A DNA stretch of 64,000 nt from Meridianimarinicoccus zhengii (GCF_003254465.1 NZ_QDFI01000003.1:48637-112636), one strand, 5' to 3'; shown: positions 55,033-64,000, counted from the first letter of the stretch. Notes: a model not told the origin generated them from the sequence alone. A program made the numbers and translations.

Positions 55033-56522
55033 TCGTCGCGCAGGACGTTCTTCTGCACCTTGCCCATGGTGTTGCGCGGCAGTTCGGCGCGGATTTCGTA
55101 CCGCTTGGGCTGCTTGTAGCGCGCCATGTCGCGCGCGCAGGCGGCGCGCAGGGCGTCGATATCGGGGGCCGCGTCGCCATCGGGCACGATCACGGCCACC
55201 ACCGCCTCGCCGAAATCGGGATGGGGCACGCCGACGACGGCGCTTTCGCGCACGCCGGGCTGGTCGTCGAGCAGCATCTCGATTTCCTTGGGATAGATGT
55301 TGTAGCCGCCCGAGATGATGAGATCCTTATTCCGCCCCACAATCTGCAGATAGCCGTCATCGTCGAATTTCCCCAGGTCGCCGGTGATGAAGAACCCGTC
55401 GGCACGCAGTTCCGCCGCGGTCTTGTCCGGCATCTGCCAATAGCCCTTGAACACGTTGGGGCCGCGCACCTCGATCTGGCCGATATCCCCCGGCGGGACC
55501 GTTTCGCCCGTGGCCGGGTCGGTGACCTTCACCTCCACCCCCGGCAGCGGGAAACCCACGGTGCCCGCGCGCCGGTCCCCGTCATAGGGGTTGGAAGTGT
55601 TCATGTTGGTTTCCGTCATCCCGTAGCGTTCGAGGATGCGGTGCCCGGTGCGCGCTTCGAACTGCACATGGGTATCGGCCAGCAGCGGGGCGGAGCCCGA
55701 CACGAACAGCCGCATATGCGCGGTCAGCTCACGGGTGAACCGCGGATCGTCCAGCAGGCGGGTATAGAATGTGGGCACCCCCATCATCGCCGTGGCCTCA
55801 GGCATCAGGTCGATCATCGCATCCAGATCGAAACCGGGCAGGAAGATCATCGCCCCGCCCGACAGCGCCATGATGTTGGTCGCCACGAACAGCCCGTGGG
55901 TGTGGAAGATCGGCAGCGCGTGCAGCAGCACGTCATCGGCCGTGAAGTGCCAGTGGTCTGTCAGCACCTGCGCGTTGGACAGAAGATTGCCCTGCGTCAG
56001 CATCGCGCCCTTGGACCGCCCCGTCGTGCCCGAGGTGTAAAGGAACGCGGCCAGGTCGCCTTCGTCGCGCGCGACCGTGGCGAAGGTTTCGGGCTGGTGG
56101 TTGGCCTCCTCGCCCAGGCTGCCGCCCAGGCGGTCGTTCAGGGTCTCCAGCCGCGTGCCCGCCGCATGGGCCACCGGTGTCAGCGCGCCGGCCTTCGCCG
56201 GGTCGCAGACGAACAGCGCCGCGCCGGAATTTTCCACGAAATAGCTGATCTCGGACGGGGTGTAGGCGGTGTTGAGCGGCAGGAACACCACGCCCGCCTG
56301 AACGCAGGCGGCATAAAGCGCCAGTGCATCGGGGGATTTCGCCACCTGTGCCGCCAGCCGGTCGCCGGGGGCCACGTCCATGCCCGCGATCAGGTTGGCG
56401 AATTGCGCCGTGCGCCGCAGGAAGCCGTCATGGGTGATCGTGCGCCCGTCGGCAAGGTGCAGGAAGGGCGTGGCGCGCCCGGCATGGGCGCCGAACAGGG
56501 TGTCGAACAAGGGATTGGCCAT
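55005..56522 (-). CDS. matB: Malonyl-CoA synthetase (malonate-CoA ligase)
   Basis: A 505-residue ANL-superfamily acyl-CoA synthetase: P-loop-like LYTSGTTGRSKG, the RYGMTETNM motif, TGDLGKFDDDGYL, hinge and catalytic Lys in NTMGKVQKN. The RYGMTETNMNTSNPYDGDRRAGTVG region matches MatB enzymes. It activates malonate with ATP and CoA. Start at 56522 follows GAGG. Seven bases separate it from the decarboxylase gene. Confidence 0.92.
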   Translation of the reverse strand: MANPLFDTLFGAHAGRATPFLHLADGRTITHDGFLRRTAQFANLIAGMDVAPGDRLAAQVAKSPDALALYAACVQAGVVFLPLNTAYTPSEISYFVENSGAALFVCDPAKAGALTPVAHAAGTRLETLNDRLGGSLGEEANHQPETFATVARDEGDLAAFLYTSGTTGRSKGAMLTQGNLLSNAQVLTDHWHFTADDVLLHALPIFHTHGLFVATNIMALSGGAMIFLPGFDLDAMIDLMPEATAMMGVPTFYTRLLDDPRFTRELTAHMRLFVSGSAPLLADTHVQFEARTGHRILERYGMTETNMNTSNPYDGDRRAGTVGFPLPGVEVKVTDPATGETVPPGDIGQIEVRGPNVFKGYWQMPDKTAAELRADGFFITGDLGKFDDDGYLQIVGRNKDLIISGGYNIYPKEIEMLLDDQPGVRESAVVGVPHPDFGEAVVAVIVPDGDAAPDIDALRAACARDMARYKQPKRYEIRAELPRNTMGKVQKNVLRDDYADAFAPA

Positions 56523-56529
56523 GGAAACC

Positions 56530-57774
56530 TCAGGCGTCTGTCTTGCGGGCGGCGGCGCGGGCGAGCGCGCGCACCTCGTTGCTGGCGGCGATGGTGCCGT
56601 CGCGGGCGAAGCGGTCGTGGTTCTCGGCCAGCCGGCGCAGGTCATAGAGGTAATTCACCATCGCGCCGCCGGATTGCGCGCGGCCCTTGGCGGACAGGTC
56701 GGCACGGGCATGGACCGCGTGCAGGATCGCGCCGTTGCCCAGATGGAACCGCGCCACCGGGTCGCGCGGCTGGCCGCCCGCCGATTTCGCCTCCAGCAGG
56801 TATCGCGCGGTGGCCTGCCGCAGCGGGTCGGGGGCATCGGGGTCGAGCGTGATGCCGGTCTCCTGCGCCCAGCCCGCCAGCCCCGGCACCGGCGACAGCG
56901 TCACGAAGGTCTTCAGACCGGGCAGGTCGCGCGACAGATCCTCCACCACCTGCTTGATGAGCGAATGGCCGAAGGACACGCCGCGCAGCCCCGGCTGGCA
57001 ATTCGAGATGGAATAGAACACCGCCGTATCGGCGTCGCCCGCGCCAAGGGCCGCGCGGTCGCCCGACAGCAGGTCGTCGACCGACCCGGCCACGCCGCGG
57101 GTCAGCGCGACCTCCACGAAGATCAGCGGCTCGTCCGGCATCGCCGGGTGGAAGAACGCGTAGCAGCGCCGGTCGGCGGGCTTCAGCCGCGCGCGCAGGG
57201 CATCCCAGCTGCCGATGGCGTGCACGGCTTCGTATTCGATGATCTTTTCAAGCAGATGCGCCGGCGTTTCCCAGTTGATCGGCCGCAGCACAAGGAACCC
57301 GCGGTTGAACCACGACGCGAAAAGATGCTGGAAATCCAGATCCACCGGCGCCAGTTCCGGGGCCTCGCGCAACAGCCCCAGCAGGTCGGCGCGCATCGCC
57401 ACCAGCCGCGCCGTGCCCCCCGGCACCTGGTTGAGCCGCCGGATCAGCTCCTGCCGCCGCGGTTCGGTCGCGGCGACATAGGCGGCATAGCTGGCCCGGT
57501 CCCGCCCTGTCACATAGGCCTCCAGCGCCGCGCGCGCCGCGTCGCCGTCGATGTCCAGCTCGCGCGCCAGCAGGTCGAAGAACGCCCGCCGCGCGCCCGC
57601 GTCCGCCTCGGCATAGGTCTGGAGCAGATCCCGCGCGATGGCCATGCCCGTCGCCTCGCCCCGGTTGCCCAGCAGCGCGCGGGCCAGATCCTCGGCCCGC
57701 TGCCCGCTGCGCGCGCCGCGATCCCAGATCCACTGGCGCCGCTCGAAGACCGAGGACAGGATATCGGCGAACAT
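56530..57774 (-). CDS. matA: Malonyl-CoA decarboxylase
   Basis: A 414-residue malonyl-CoA decarboxylase: helical N-terminal domain followed by the catalytic GNAT-like domain. Conserved pieces include FFHPAMPDEPLIFVEVAL, the catalytic Ser-His region FYSISNCQPGLRGVSFGHSLIKQV and VARFHLGNGA. Produces acetyl-CoA from the malonyl-CoA made by the synthetase. Start at 57774, two bases after the permease stop. Confidence 0.92.
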   Translation of the reverse strand: MFADILSSVFERRQWIWDRGARSGQRAEDLARALLGNRGEATGMAIARDLLQTYAEADAGARRAFFDLLARELDIDGDAARAALEAYVTGRDRASYAAYVAATEPRRQELIRRLNQVPGGTARLVAMRADLLGLLREAPELAPVDLDFQHLFASWFNRGFLVLRPINWETPAHLLEKIIEYEAVHAIGSWDALRARLKPADRRCYAFFHPAMPDEPLIFVEVALTRGVAGSVDDLLSGDRAALGAGDADTAVFYSISNCQPGLRGVSFGHSLIKQVVEDLSRDLPGLKTFVTLSPVPGLAGWAQETGITLDPDAPDPLRQATARYLLEAKSAGGQPRDPVARFHLGNGAILHAVHARADLSAKGRAQSGGAMVNYLYDLRRLAENHDRFARDGTIAASNEVRALARAAARKTDA

Positions 57775-57776
57775 GG

Positions 57777-59093
57777 TCACAGCGCGGGCCCCATCACCAG
57801 GTCGGGCAGCCAAGTGGCGATGCCCGGGAACACGCACAGGATCACGATCGCCAGCACCATGCAGGCCACGAAGGGGAGCGACCCGACAAGGATGGTGCGC
57901 AACGAGATGTCCGGTGCGATTCCGTTGATGACATAGAGGTTCAACCCCACGGGCGGCGAAATCAAGCCGATCTCCATGTTGATCGTCAGGATCACCGCGA
58001 ACCAGATCGGATCGAACCCCACCGACGTGATGATGGGCAGCAGGATGGGGGCCGCCATCAGGATCACCGCCACCGGGGGCAGGAAGAACCCGGCCACGAG
58101 CAGGAAGATGTTGATGGCGAACATGATGACCCAGCGGTTCGCCTCCAGCTCGCCGATCCACGCCGCGATGCTCTGCGTGATGAAAAGCGACGACAGCATG
58201 TAGGAAAACACGCCCGCCGCCCCGATGATGAACAGGATCATCACCGACTCGCGCGTGCTGTCGCGCAGCACGTCCCACAGCTTGGCGGGCGACCACAGCC
58301 GGTAGATCACCATGGCGATCAGCAGGCACATCAGCGCGCCCACGGCTGCGGTTTCCGACGGCGTGGCGATGCCGCCATACATCGCGTAGAGCACCCCGAT
58401 GATGATGACGAGGAAGGGCAGCACGCGCGGCAGGATCTCCACCCGTTCGCGCCAGGAATAGCTGCGCGGCGACAGCACGGCGGCATTGCCCGATTTCCAC
58501 GTCGCGTACAGCGACCATGCCATGAACAGCCCCACCAGCAGCAGCCCCGGCACGACACCCGCCAGGAACAGCCGTCCGATGGAGGTTTCCGTGGCAATCC
58601 CGTAGACGATCATCGTCACCGAAGGCGGGATCAGGATGCCCAGCGTGCCACCCGCGGCGATGGACCCCGCCGCGATCCCGTCCGGATAGCCGCGCTTGCG
58701 CATCTCGGGGATGCCCATCTTGCCGATGGCGGCACAGGTCGCGGGGCTCGATCCCGACATGGCCGAGAACAGCGCGCAGGCCCCGAGGTTGGAAATCACC
58801 AGCCCGCCGGGAATGCGCGTCAGCCAGCGTTCCAGCGCCTCGTACAGGTCCGCCCCCGCGCGGGTGGACGCGATGGAGGCGCCCATGATGATGAACATCG
58901 GGATCGACAGCAGCGCGAAATTGTCGAGCTTGCCGAACAGGATCTCGGGCATCAATTCCAGCGACCGCATCCCGTCGAACACCAGCAGGAACCCGGCGGA
59001 CACGATCAGCAGGCCGATGGCCACGGACACGCCGGAAAACAGCACAAGGATCGTGGCGAGCGCGACCAGCCCGCCCAGTGTCAGCGGATCCAT
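57777..59093 (-). CDS. TRAP transporter large permease (DctM), malonate
   Basis: A 438-residue DctM-family membrane protein with about twelve segments; family motifs GIIIPPS-like (GILIPPSVTM) and TPSETAAVGA are present. Start at 59093 overlaps the stop of the small permease gene by one base (TGATG). With the neighbouring small permease and binding protein it forms a sodium-dependent uptake system, presumably for malonate given the operon. Confidence 0.9.
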   Translation of the reverse strand: MDPLTLGGLVALATILVLFSGVSVAIGLLIVSAGFLLVFDGMRSLELMPEILFGKLDNFALLSIPMFIIMGASIASTRAGADLYEALERWLTRIPGGLVISNLGACALFSAMSGSSPATCAAIGKMGIPEMRKRGYPDGIAAGSIAAGGTLGILIPPSVTMIVYGIATETSIGRLFLAGVVPGLLLVGLFMAWSLYATWKSGNAAVLSPRSYSWRERVEILPRVLPFLVIIIGVLYAMYGGIATPSETAAVGALMCLLIAMVIYRLWSPAKLWDVLRDSTRESVMILFIIGAAGVFSYMLSSLFITQSIAAWIGELEANRWVIMFAINIFLLVAGFFLPPVAVILMAAPILLPIITSVGFDPIWFAVILTINMEIGLISPPVGLNLYVINGIAPDISLRTILVGSLPFVACMVLAIVILCVFPGIATWLPDLVMGPAL

Positions 59094-59641
59094 CAGCTTT
59101 CCTCCAGCCCGAAGGGCGTATCGATGCGCAGCACCACCGCGATCAGGTCGGCCAGCAGTTGCAGCAACAGCAGGCCAAGGCCGAGGGGCAGCGACAGATA
59201 GGGGATCCACAGCGGCGGCCCCCAGACCGTGTCGGACCGCCAGCCGCGTTCGAACGCGACATGCCAGACCTCGTAGGCGTAATAGAGCATCGTGCCGATG
59301 ATCGCGATGGACAGCGCCAGTGTCAGCACCGCCAGCACGCGGCGCGCGGGCAGCGGCAGCATCAGCGGAACAAGGTCGACATTCACATGGCCGCGCAGGC
59401 GCTGGACGTAAGGCAGCCCCACCAGCGTCGCCGCGATCATCAGGTAGACCACCGCCTCCGTCTGCCAGACGGTGGATCCGTTCAGCACGAAGCGGATCAC
59501 GATCATCTGGCAGGTGATCGCCACCGCGGCCACGATCATCGCCGCCGAACACCAGCCCGCAAGCGTCGATATCGCCGCCACCGCGCGCAGAAAGGGATTG
59601 TGCCCGGTCGCCGCGGCGCGGGCCGAAGATTGGGTCGCCAT
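59093..59641 (-). CDS. TRAP transporter small permease (DctQ), malonate
   Basis: A 182-residue DctQ-type protein with four membrane segments; visible are FVLNGSTVWQTEAVVYLMIAATLVG and the polar loop LRGHVNVDLV. Located between binding protein and large permease genes. Confidence 0.87.
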   Translation of the reverse strand: MATQSSARAAATGHNPFLRAVAAISTLAGWCSAAMIVAAVAITCQMIVIRFVLNGSTVWQTEAVVYLMIAATLVGLPYVQRLRGHVNVDLVPLMLPLPARRVLAVLTLALSIAIIGTMLYYAYEVWHVAFERGWRSDTVWGPPLWIPYLSLPLGLGLLLLQLLADLIAVVLRIDTPFGLEES

Positions 59642-59731
59642 GATGCGGCCTCTCGTCAGGTCGGAAATCGGGTCCGGCAGGGCGGGGGAACATGCCCCCC
59701 GCCGCCGGTCGGTCAGGTCACGCGGCGCGGA

Positions 59732-60718
59732 TCATTCCACCGCGAAGGCAAGATCCAGAAGCTCCTGCCCGCCTGTCACCTCGTCCACGAAGGACGCATA
59801 GGAGGTTTCTTGCGCCAGCGCGCGCCAGGCGTCGAACTCCGCCTCGGTCATGTCGGCGATCTCCACGCCGTTGTCGGTGAACACCTGCCGCGAGGCCGCG
59901 TCTTCCATCTTGGCCTCTTCGAGGTAATAGGCCTCGGCCTTTTCCGCGGCCGCCAGAAGCGCCTCCTGCTGTTCCGCCGTCAGCCCGTCAAAGGTCGACT
60001 TGTTCATCAAGAGCGGCTGGTACATGAACCACAGCGCGTAATCGCCCGGCGGGGTGTAGCACGCCACCTGTTCATAGAGCCGGAAGCTGACGAAGGACGA
60101 GGACGAGGTGTTCACCGCGTCCAGAACGCCGCTCTGCATGGCGTTGTAGACCTCGGAACTGGCCATCGACGCGATCGACGCGCCGGCCCCCGCCAGCATC
60201 TGCTCGAACGCCCGGCCCGCGGCGCGCATCTGCTTGCCGTTGACGTGCTCGGGCGCGGTGATGCAGCCGTCCGTGGCCGCGAAACCGCCCGCAAGATAGC
60301 CGTGCACCAGGACCATCACGTCATCCTCGGCAAGGATGTCCTCGATCCGTTGCATGAACGGGCTTTCGTTCATGCGCGCGGCATGGTCGTGGTTCTTGAT
60401 GAGGCCCGGCATCAGCGTGAGATTGTATTCCGGCCGCTGGCCACCGGCATAGCTGAGCGGCAGAACCGTCATGTCGAGCTGCCCGCGCGACAGCGGCGTG
60501 TACTGTTCGCGCGCCTTGAACAGCGACTGCGAGCCGAAGATGCGGATCTCCAGATCCACGTCTGCCGCCGCGACCTCGTCGGCGACGATCTGCGCGACTT
60601 CGTTGCGCACGTCCTGGTTGGAAAACTGGTGCGACAGGCGCAGTTCGGCGGCCTCGGCGCTGCCGAGACCGGCGATGATGGCCAGCCCGGCGGCCGCGGA
60701 CAGAAAGCGATGGGTCAT
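59732..60718 (-). CDS. TRAP transporter binding protein (DctP), malonate
   Basis: A 328-residue DctP-family periplasmic protein with signal peptide (cleavage after AEA). The conserved ligand Arg region lies in KQMRAAGRAFEQML, followed by SEVYNAMQSGVLDAV. First gene of the mat operon; its promoter region carries the MatR-type operators. Substrate malonate inferred from matA and matB downstream. Confidence 0.88.
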   Translation of the reverse strand: MTHRFLSAAAGLAIIAGLGSAEAAELRLSHQFSNQDVRNEVAQIVADEVAAADVDLEIRIFGSQSLFKAREQYTPLSRGQLDMTVLPLSYAGGQRPEYNLTLMPGLIKNHDHAARMNESPFMQRIEDILAEDDVMVLVHGYLAGGFAATDGCITAPEHVNGKQMRAAGRAFEQMLAGAGASIASMASSEVYNAMQSGVLDAVNTSSSSFVSFRLYEQVACYTPPGDYALWFMYQPLLMNKSTFDGLTAEQQEALLAAAEKAEAYYLEEAKMEDAASRQVFTDNGVEIADMTEAEFDAWRALAQETSYASFVDEVTGGQELLDLAFAVE

Positions 60719-60804
60719 TGGGTCGTCCTCCCTGGAATGATGTCGGCGCCTCTGGCGGGCGCTTGCAGGCACGAAAGCCCGCTTTGCATGGGATGTCAAG
60801 GTTT

Positions 60805-60813
60805 TTGTATACA
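60805..60813. promoter_or_regulatory. Predicted MatR-type operator TTGTATACA
   Basis: TTGTATACA with the palindrome TGTATACA, identical to the operator reported for rhizobial MatR. It lies in the 142-base interval between the divergent regulator and TRAP operon. A second imperfect copy (CATATACAG, about 60847-60855) lies just before the regulator start, suggesting autoregulation. Confidence 0.7.
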
Positions 60814-60860
60814 GAAACGGCGCGCTTGCATGGCGTCTTGCGCAGCCATATACAGTTTGC

Positions 60861-61517
60861 ATGGAACCCCGCCGCGCCGACCAGATTGCCGAAGAGCTTG
60901 AGGGGCTGATCTTCAGCGGCGCCTTCGGCGATGGCGACCGGCTCGACGAAATCCGGTTGGCGGAACGGTTCGGCGTGTCGCGCACGCCCATCCGCGAAGC
61001 CTTCGCCCGGCTCGCCCTGTCGGGGCTGGTGGAGGCTATCCCGCGCCGCGGCGTCTTCGTGCGCCAGCCCGGCCCGGTCGAACTGATGGACATGTTCGAG
61101 GTGATGGCCGAGTTCGAAAGCATCTGCGGGCGGCTCGCCGCCGCGCGGATCAGCGACACGGCGCTGGACCAGTTGCGCGCGGCGAACACAAGCTGCCGGG
61201 CAGCGGTGGATGCAGGCGACGCCGACGGTTATTACCGTGAGAACGAGCGGTTCCACCACATCATCTACCGCCAGTCCGGCAACGCGTTCCTCGAAGGCGA
61301 AACCGCGCGCCTGCACCGGCGGCTGAAACCCTTCCGGCGGGTGCAATTGCAGGTGCGCGGGCGGCTGGCCCAGTCCATGGCCGAACACGAGGCGATCGTG
61401 CAGGCGCTGACCGATGCCGCACCGGACCGCGCCGCGGCGCTGCTGCGCGACCACGTGGCCGTGCAGGGCGAGAAATTCCATCACCTCATCGCAAGCCTGA
61501 AGCCCGCGGCCGAATAG
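60861..61517 (+). CDS. matR: GntR-family (FCD) malonate regulator
   Basis: A 218-residue GntR/FadR-type regulator: N-terminal winged helix (LAERFGVSRTPIREAFARLALSGLVE, GVFVRQPG) and all-helical FCD ligand domain with metal-type residues in NERFHHIIY and EHEAIVQAL. Divergent from the malonate TRAP/matB/matA operon; FCD proteins of this kind repress until malonate binds. Confidence 0.87.
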   Translation: MEPRRADQIAEELEGLIFSGAFGDGDRLDEIRLAERFGVSRTPIREAFARLALSGLVEAIPRRGVFVRQPGPVELMDMFEVMAEFESICGRLAAARISDTALDQLRAANTSCRAAVDAGDADGYYRENERFHHIIYRQSGNAFLEGETARLHRRLKPFRRVQLQVRGRLAQSMAEHEAIVQALTDAAPDRAAALLRDHVAVQGEKFHHLIASLKPAAE

Positions 61518-61681
61518 CCGGCCGGCAGCCCCGACCCGTCGGGCGTCTCGGCGGTGCTGCACTTCGACTTGTCGGGCAGGGGGGCGGCGCTGGACCCGGA
61601 CCGTTGCAACGGCCCCCGCGCGGTATCACAGGCGTCGTATTATGCCACCGGGGCGGCCGAGACGGCCCCGCCGGGTGCGGG

Positions 61682-61891
61682 CTACCAGGTGAAGACCTCG
61701 CCCCAGACCGGCAGGGGTTCGGGTTCGTCCACCGCGTCCGGGTCCGGCGGGGCGGCATGGAACACGTGGTCGCTACCTTCCATGGCCACGAATTCGATCA
61801 CGGGGTCGTCCCGTTCCACACGGGCCTCCAGTTCAAGCCCGAGCGCGGCCCAGAAGGCGGCATCGATATCCGGGTCGGGTGGTGTCGCCAT
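61682..61891 (-). CDS. Small acidic hypothetical protein
   Basis: A 69-residue very acidic, Pro-rich protein (EARVERDDPVIEFVAMEGSDHVF, PPDPDAVDEPEPLP). GGAGG lies seven bases before the ATG at 61891, which supports translation, but there is no domain I recognise and it could be spurious. Confidence 0.45.
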   Translation of the reverse strand: MATPPDPDIDAAFWAALGLELEARVERDDPVIEFVAMEGSDHVFHAAPPDPDAVDEPEPLPVWGEVFTW

Positions 61892-62238
61892 GTCAGCCTC
61901 CTTCGGGTGCGGCTCGGTTCCACGGGCCGGGCCTGATCGCTTGCCATCCCGATTCTAGCCGAAACCGGCCCCTCGATATCTGACATGGATCAATGCGGCG
62001 TGAACGGCGGCCCGCCCTGTCCATGCCCGCGCGCCCGCCGCGCCCCGCAAGCGCGCAACCGACCGCCGCGGGCCGTGGACGAAGCACGCCGTCCCGCGCC
62101 ACGCCCTGCAAGACCGAAGCGGGCTCCACGCGGCCCCGGCTGCCGCAGGGGCAGGCGCGTTGTCCTTTGGCACCGGCGCATTCCGGTGCTACCGTCGCCC
62201 TGCCGCGGGGTGACGCGCCGGAGGATACCGGGACGAAT
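61892..62238. other. Intergenic region without a recognisable gene
   Basis: About 347 bases of GC-rich DNA between the small acidic ORF and the Omp85-type gene. The frame of the latter stays open back to 61993, but the extension is Arg/Pro-rich and precedes the signal peptide, so I do not count it as coding. The outer-membrane gene's promoter must lie here; none is obvious. Confidence 0.5.
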
Positions 62239-63570
62239 GTGGACGGACATCTCGTGAGGCCGCACACCGGCCAGCCACTGGCGGCCCGCACCTGCACCGC
62301 CATCGCCCGCCGCCTCGTGCTGTGCCTGCTGCTGTGCCTGCCGCCCGCCGCCCCGCACGCCCAGTCCGACGGGGCCGAACCCTATGGCGGCCTGCGCCTC
62401 AGCCTGCCCTACGCCTTCTACAACGAAACCTTCGGCCTCACCGGGGGCTGGGTGGAAGGCCGCGTCGGCTACCCCCAGCCGCAGGCCCGCATCCTCGGCA
62501 CCGTCATGGCGGGCTCCGAAGGCTCGCAACTCGGCTTCGTGATGGCGCAGGACCTGCGCATCCCCGGCATGGACCGGCTCTTCATCGACCCCATGCTCTC
62601 GCTCGGCCGCTACGGCTCCGCCGACGCCTATATCGACGGCAACCCCGCCTTCGCGGGCCAGCGCGCAGGCACCAACACCTCCGACAGCGACAATTTCGTC
62701 ACCGGCAACGTGGACGACACCTTCTCCCGCGTGCGCTTCCGCTACCTGCTGCCCATCGGCCACGGGCGCGACCAGGTCATCCCCGAATACGAGGTCCGCG
62801 ACGGCCTGCTCGTGTCCGGGGCCACCGGGGGCACGTCGCTCAACCCGCTCGAAAGCGGGCGCAGCTTCGTCGCCATCCGCCCCTTCCAGCGGTCCCTCGA
62901 CATCGACAGCGACGACTTCACCGGCGACATCCGCACCAACGGCGTCGATCTCATCTTCTTCTGGGACAACCGCGATTTCCCCTACAACCCGTCCGATGGC
63001 AACGGCGTCCGGCTCCAGGTCTCCCGCGATTTTGGCTTCTTCGACAGCTCCGATTCCTGGACGGTCGTCCAGGCCGAGGTGGACGCCTACCACGATTTCG
63101 GCAGCACCGGGCGCTTCCGCAACCGCATCCTCGCCTTCGATCTGTGGACCGCCGACACCCCTTCTTGGACGGACGACGGCGGCACGATCCGCAACCGCGC
63201 CCCCGCCTATACCGGCGCCACGCTGGGCGGGCTGTGGCGGATGCGCGGCTACCCGGCGCAGCGCTTCAACGACCGCTCGGCCATCTACTATTCCGCCGAG
63301 ATGCGCCTGACCCCGCGCTGGAACCCGTTCGACGCATGGCCCGCGGCGCAGAACTTGCTGGGGGTGGAATGGATACAGGTGGTCCCGTTTCTGGAGGTTG
63401 GCCGCGTCCATGACAGCTACGATCTGGCGGAACTCCATACCGACATGAAATGGAACGCCGGGGCGGGCCTGCGCGCATGGGTCAAGGGCTTCGTCGTGCG
63501 CGCCGACACCGCCTTTTCGGACGAGGGCGTCCGCGTCCAGATGATGATCGCACAGCCCTTCCAGTTTTGA
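62239..63570 (+). CDS. BamA/TamA-family outer-membrane protein (surface antigen D15 domain)
   Basis: About 443 residues: signal peptide (RRLVLCLLLCLPPAAPHAQ) followed by an Omp85-type beta-barrel without recognisable POTRA domains; FWDNRDFPYNPSDG and LGGLWRMRGYPAQRFNDRSAIYYSAEMR are the typical barrel motifs, the second containing the R-G-Y/F tip. The last residues end in Phe (AQPFQF), as in outer-membrane barrels. Start uncertain: GTG at 62239 or 62254 both precede the signal peptide. Role in secretion or lipid insertion unknown. Confidence 0.78.
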   Translation: MDGHLVRPHTGQPLAARTCTAIARRLVLCLLLCLPPAAPHAQSDGAEPYGGLRLSLPYAFYNETFGLTGGWVEGRVGYPQPQARILGTVMAGSEGSQLGFVMAQDLRIPGMDRLFIDPMLSLGRYGSADAYIDGNPAFAGQRAGTNTSDSDNFVTGNVDDTFSRVRFRYLLPIGHGRDQVIPEYEVRDGLLVSGATGGTSLNPLESGRSFVAIRPFQRSLDIDSDDFTGDIRTNGVDLIFFWDNRDFPYNPSDGNGVRLQVSRDFGFFDSSDSWTVVQAEVDAYHDFGSTGRFRNRILAFDLWTADTPSWTDDGGTIRNRAPAYTGATLGGLWRMRGYPAQRFNDRSAIYYSAEMRLTPRWNPFDAWPAAQNLLGVEWIQVVPFLEVGRVHDSYDLAELHTDMKWNAGAGLRAWVKGFVVRADTAFSDEGVRVQMMIAQPFQF

Positions 63571-63686
63571 GCGGGGCAACGCCCGACCTGCGGGACGACG
63601 CCGCTGTCGGCGAAAGAGTTCGCCCTGAACAATTCCTAACCTACTGATTCTCAGCGCAGATCACGCTGGAGCGCTGGTGCTGAATT

Positions 63687-63720
63687 GCAAGGTTTCGTAT
63701 CATGGAATTCGAAACCTTGC
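63687..63720. repeat. Perfect inverted repeat before the transposase gene
   Basis: Arms GCAAGGTTTCG and CGAAACCTTGC (11 base pairs) around a 12-base loop, 19 bases before the transposase start. Such hairpins near IS ends can limit read-through transcription; whether it is part of the terminal repeat cannot be judged because the right end is missing. Confidence 0.6.
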
Positions 63721-63738
63721 AGATTTCCGGAGCCCCCG

Positions 63739-64000
63739 ATGAAGCCCCATCCCCGCCAGGAAGAGCAGGATGATCTCTTGCGCCCGCGTCTGACCGACAT
63801 GATCGACATGCGCCACGAGCTGGCGAAGCTGGCGGCGCTGATCGACTGGGACTTCTTCGAGCGGGAGTGGGCCGGATTCTTCCCGTCGCACCGCGGGCGG
63901 CCCGCAACGTCGCCGCGGCTGGTTGCGGGGCTGCTGTATCTCCAGCATGCCTACCGGCTGTCCGACGAGGCTGTGGTCGCCCGCTGGGTCGAGAACCCCT
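63739..64000 (+). mobile_element. IS5-type transposase gene, truncated by window end
   Basis: The first ~87 codons of an IS5-family transposase: the N-terminal DUF772-like helical region (RLTDMIDMRHELAKLAALIDWDFFE, GRPATSPRLVAGLLYLQHAYRLSDE, WVENP) is unmistakable. The catalytic domain lies outside the window. The element borders the Omp85-type gene; its left end lies somewhere between 63571 and about 63690. Confidence 0.85.

Noticed and set aside
61993..62238. N-terminal extension of the Omp85-type protein
   Set aside because: The extension is Arg/Pro-rich, precedes the signal peptide and has no good ribosome-binding site; it would block export.

Overview
The window reads as a chromosomal segment of a high-GC alphaproteobacterium, most likely a marine-type Rhodobacterales (Roseobacter group) strain. 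This rests on gene content: a PedF/MoxJ-type quinoprotein alcohol cluster, a non-phosphorylating L-fucose operon, a CynABD-CynS cyanate operon, Tat-exported binding proteins, VPLPA-CTERM proteins and a MatR-type malonate cluster. No rRNA, tRNA, CRISPR array or phage was seen. The 5' edge cuts a hybrid histidine kinase and the 3' edge cuts an IS5-type transposase.

Layout. 1-2507: hybrid sensor kinase and an intact pedF cytochrome. 2665-11639: IclR regulator divergent from an eight-gene L-fucose operon (dehydrogenase, lactonase, dehydratase, ketodeoxyfuconate dehydrogenase, hydrolase, ribose-type ABC importer). 11702-17381: enhancer-binding-type regulator divergent from a cyanate ABC importer and cyanase. 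17509-17928: DUF779 protein. 17941-22107: ynjBCD-F-like ABC system with a CDP-alcohol phosphatidyltransferase. 22244-28038: VPLPA-CTERM protein and a 1727-residue secreted nuclease/5'-nucleotidase. 28192-30439: DsrE-like protein, Zur, ZnuA. 30504-35150: split PqiA genes, a long MCE protein (PqiB) and PqiC. 35159-38175: ApbE and a NosR/NirI-like flavo-iron-sulfur membrane protein. 38294-39142: B12-binding/SCHIC-like sensor. 39405-47607: PQQ alcohol-oxidation cluster (quinoprotein dehydrogenase, Sel1 protein, PedC-type ABC exporter, small periplasmic protein, YVTN beta-propeller, ABC binding protein, MoxJ-like protein). 47837-52522: second VPLPA-CTERM protein, aldehyde dehydrogenase, cytochrome c, a sugar dehydrogenase gene interrupted by an amber codon, DUF1330. 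52677-55032: toxin-antitoxin pair, amidoligase and class I glutamine amidotransferase. 55005-61517: malonate catabolism and TRAP uptake with a divergent GntR (MatR-like) regulator. 61682-63570: small ORF and Omp85-type outer-membrane protein. 63739-end: transposase.

How it works together. The core theme is periplasmic alcohol oxidation: the PQQ dehydrogenase carries the D-x-D signature of lanthanide-dependent enzymes and would pass electrons to PedF-type cytochrome c, while the aldehyde dehydrogenase takes the aldehyde product. By eye I find a palindromic box (core CGAC-N4-GTCG inside a roughly 15-base pattern YTRCGACYWWRGKCG) in seven intergenic regions: pedF, DUF779, NosR-like gene, quinoprotein dehydrogenase, Sel1 gene, the ABC binding-protein operon and the aldehyde dehydrogenase. 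It is probably the operator of a common regulator and ties scattered genes into one regulon. A scar of a second pedF, with about 560 bases deleted, lies directly in front of the moxJ-like gene, showing that pedF once sat there and that the intact copy near position 1809 is a paralogous or relocated copy.
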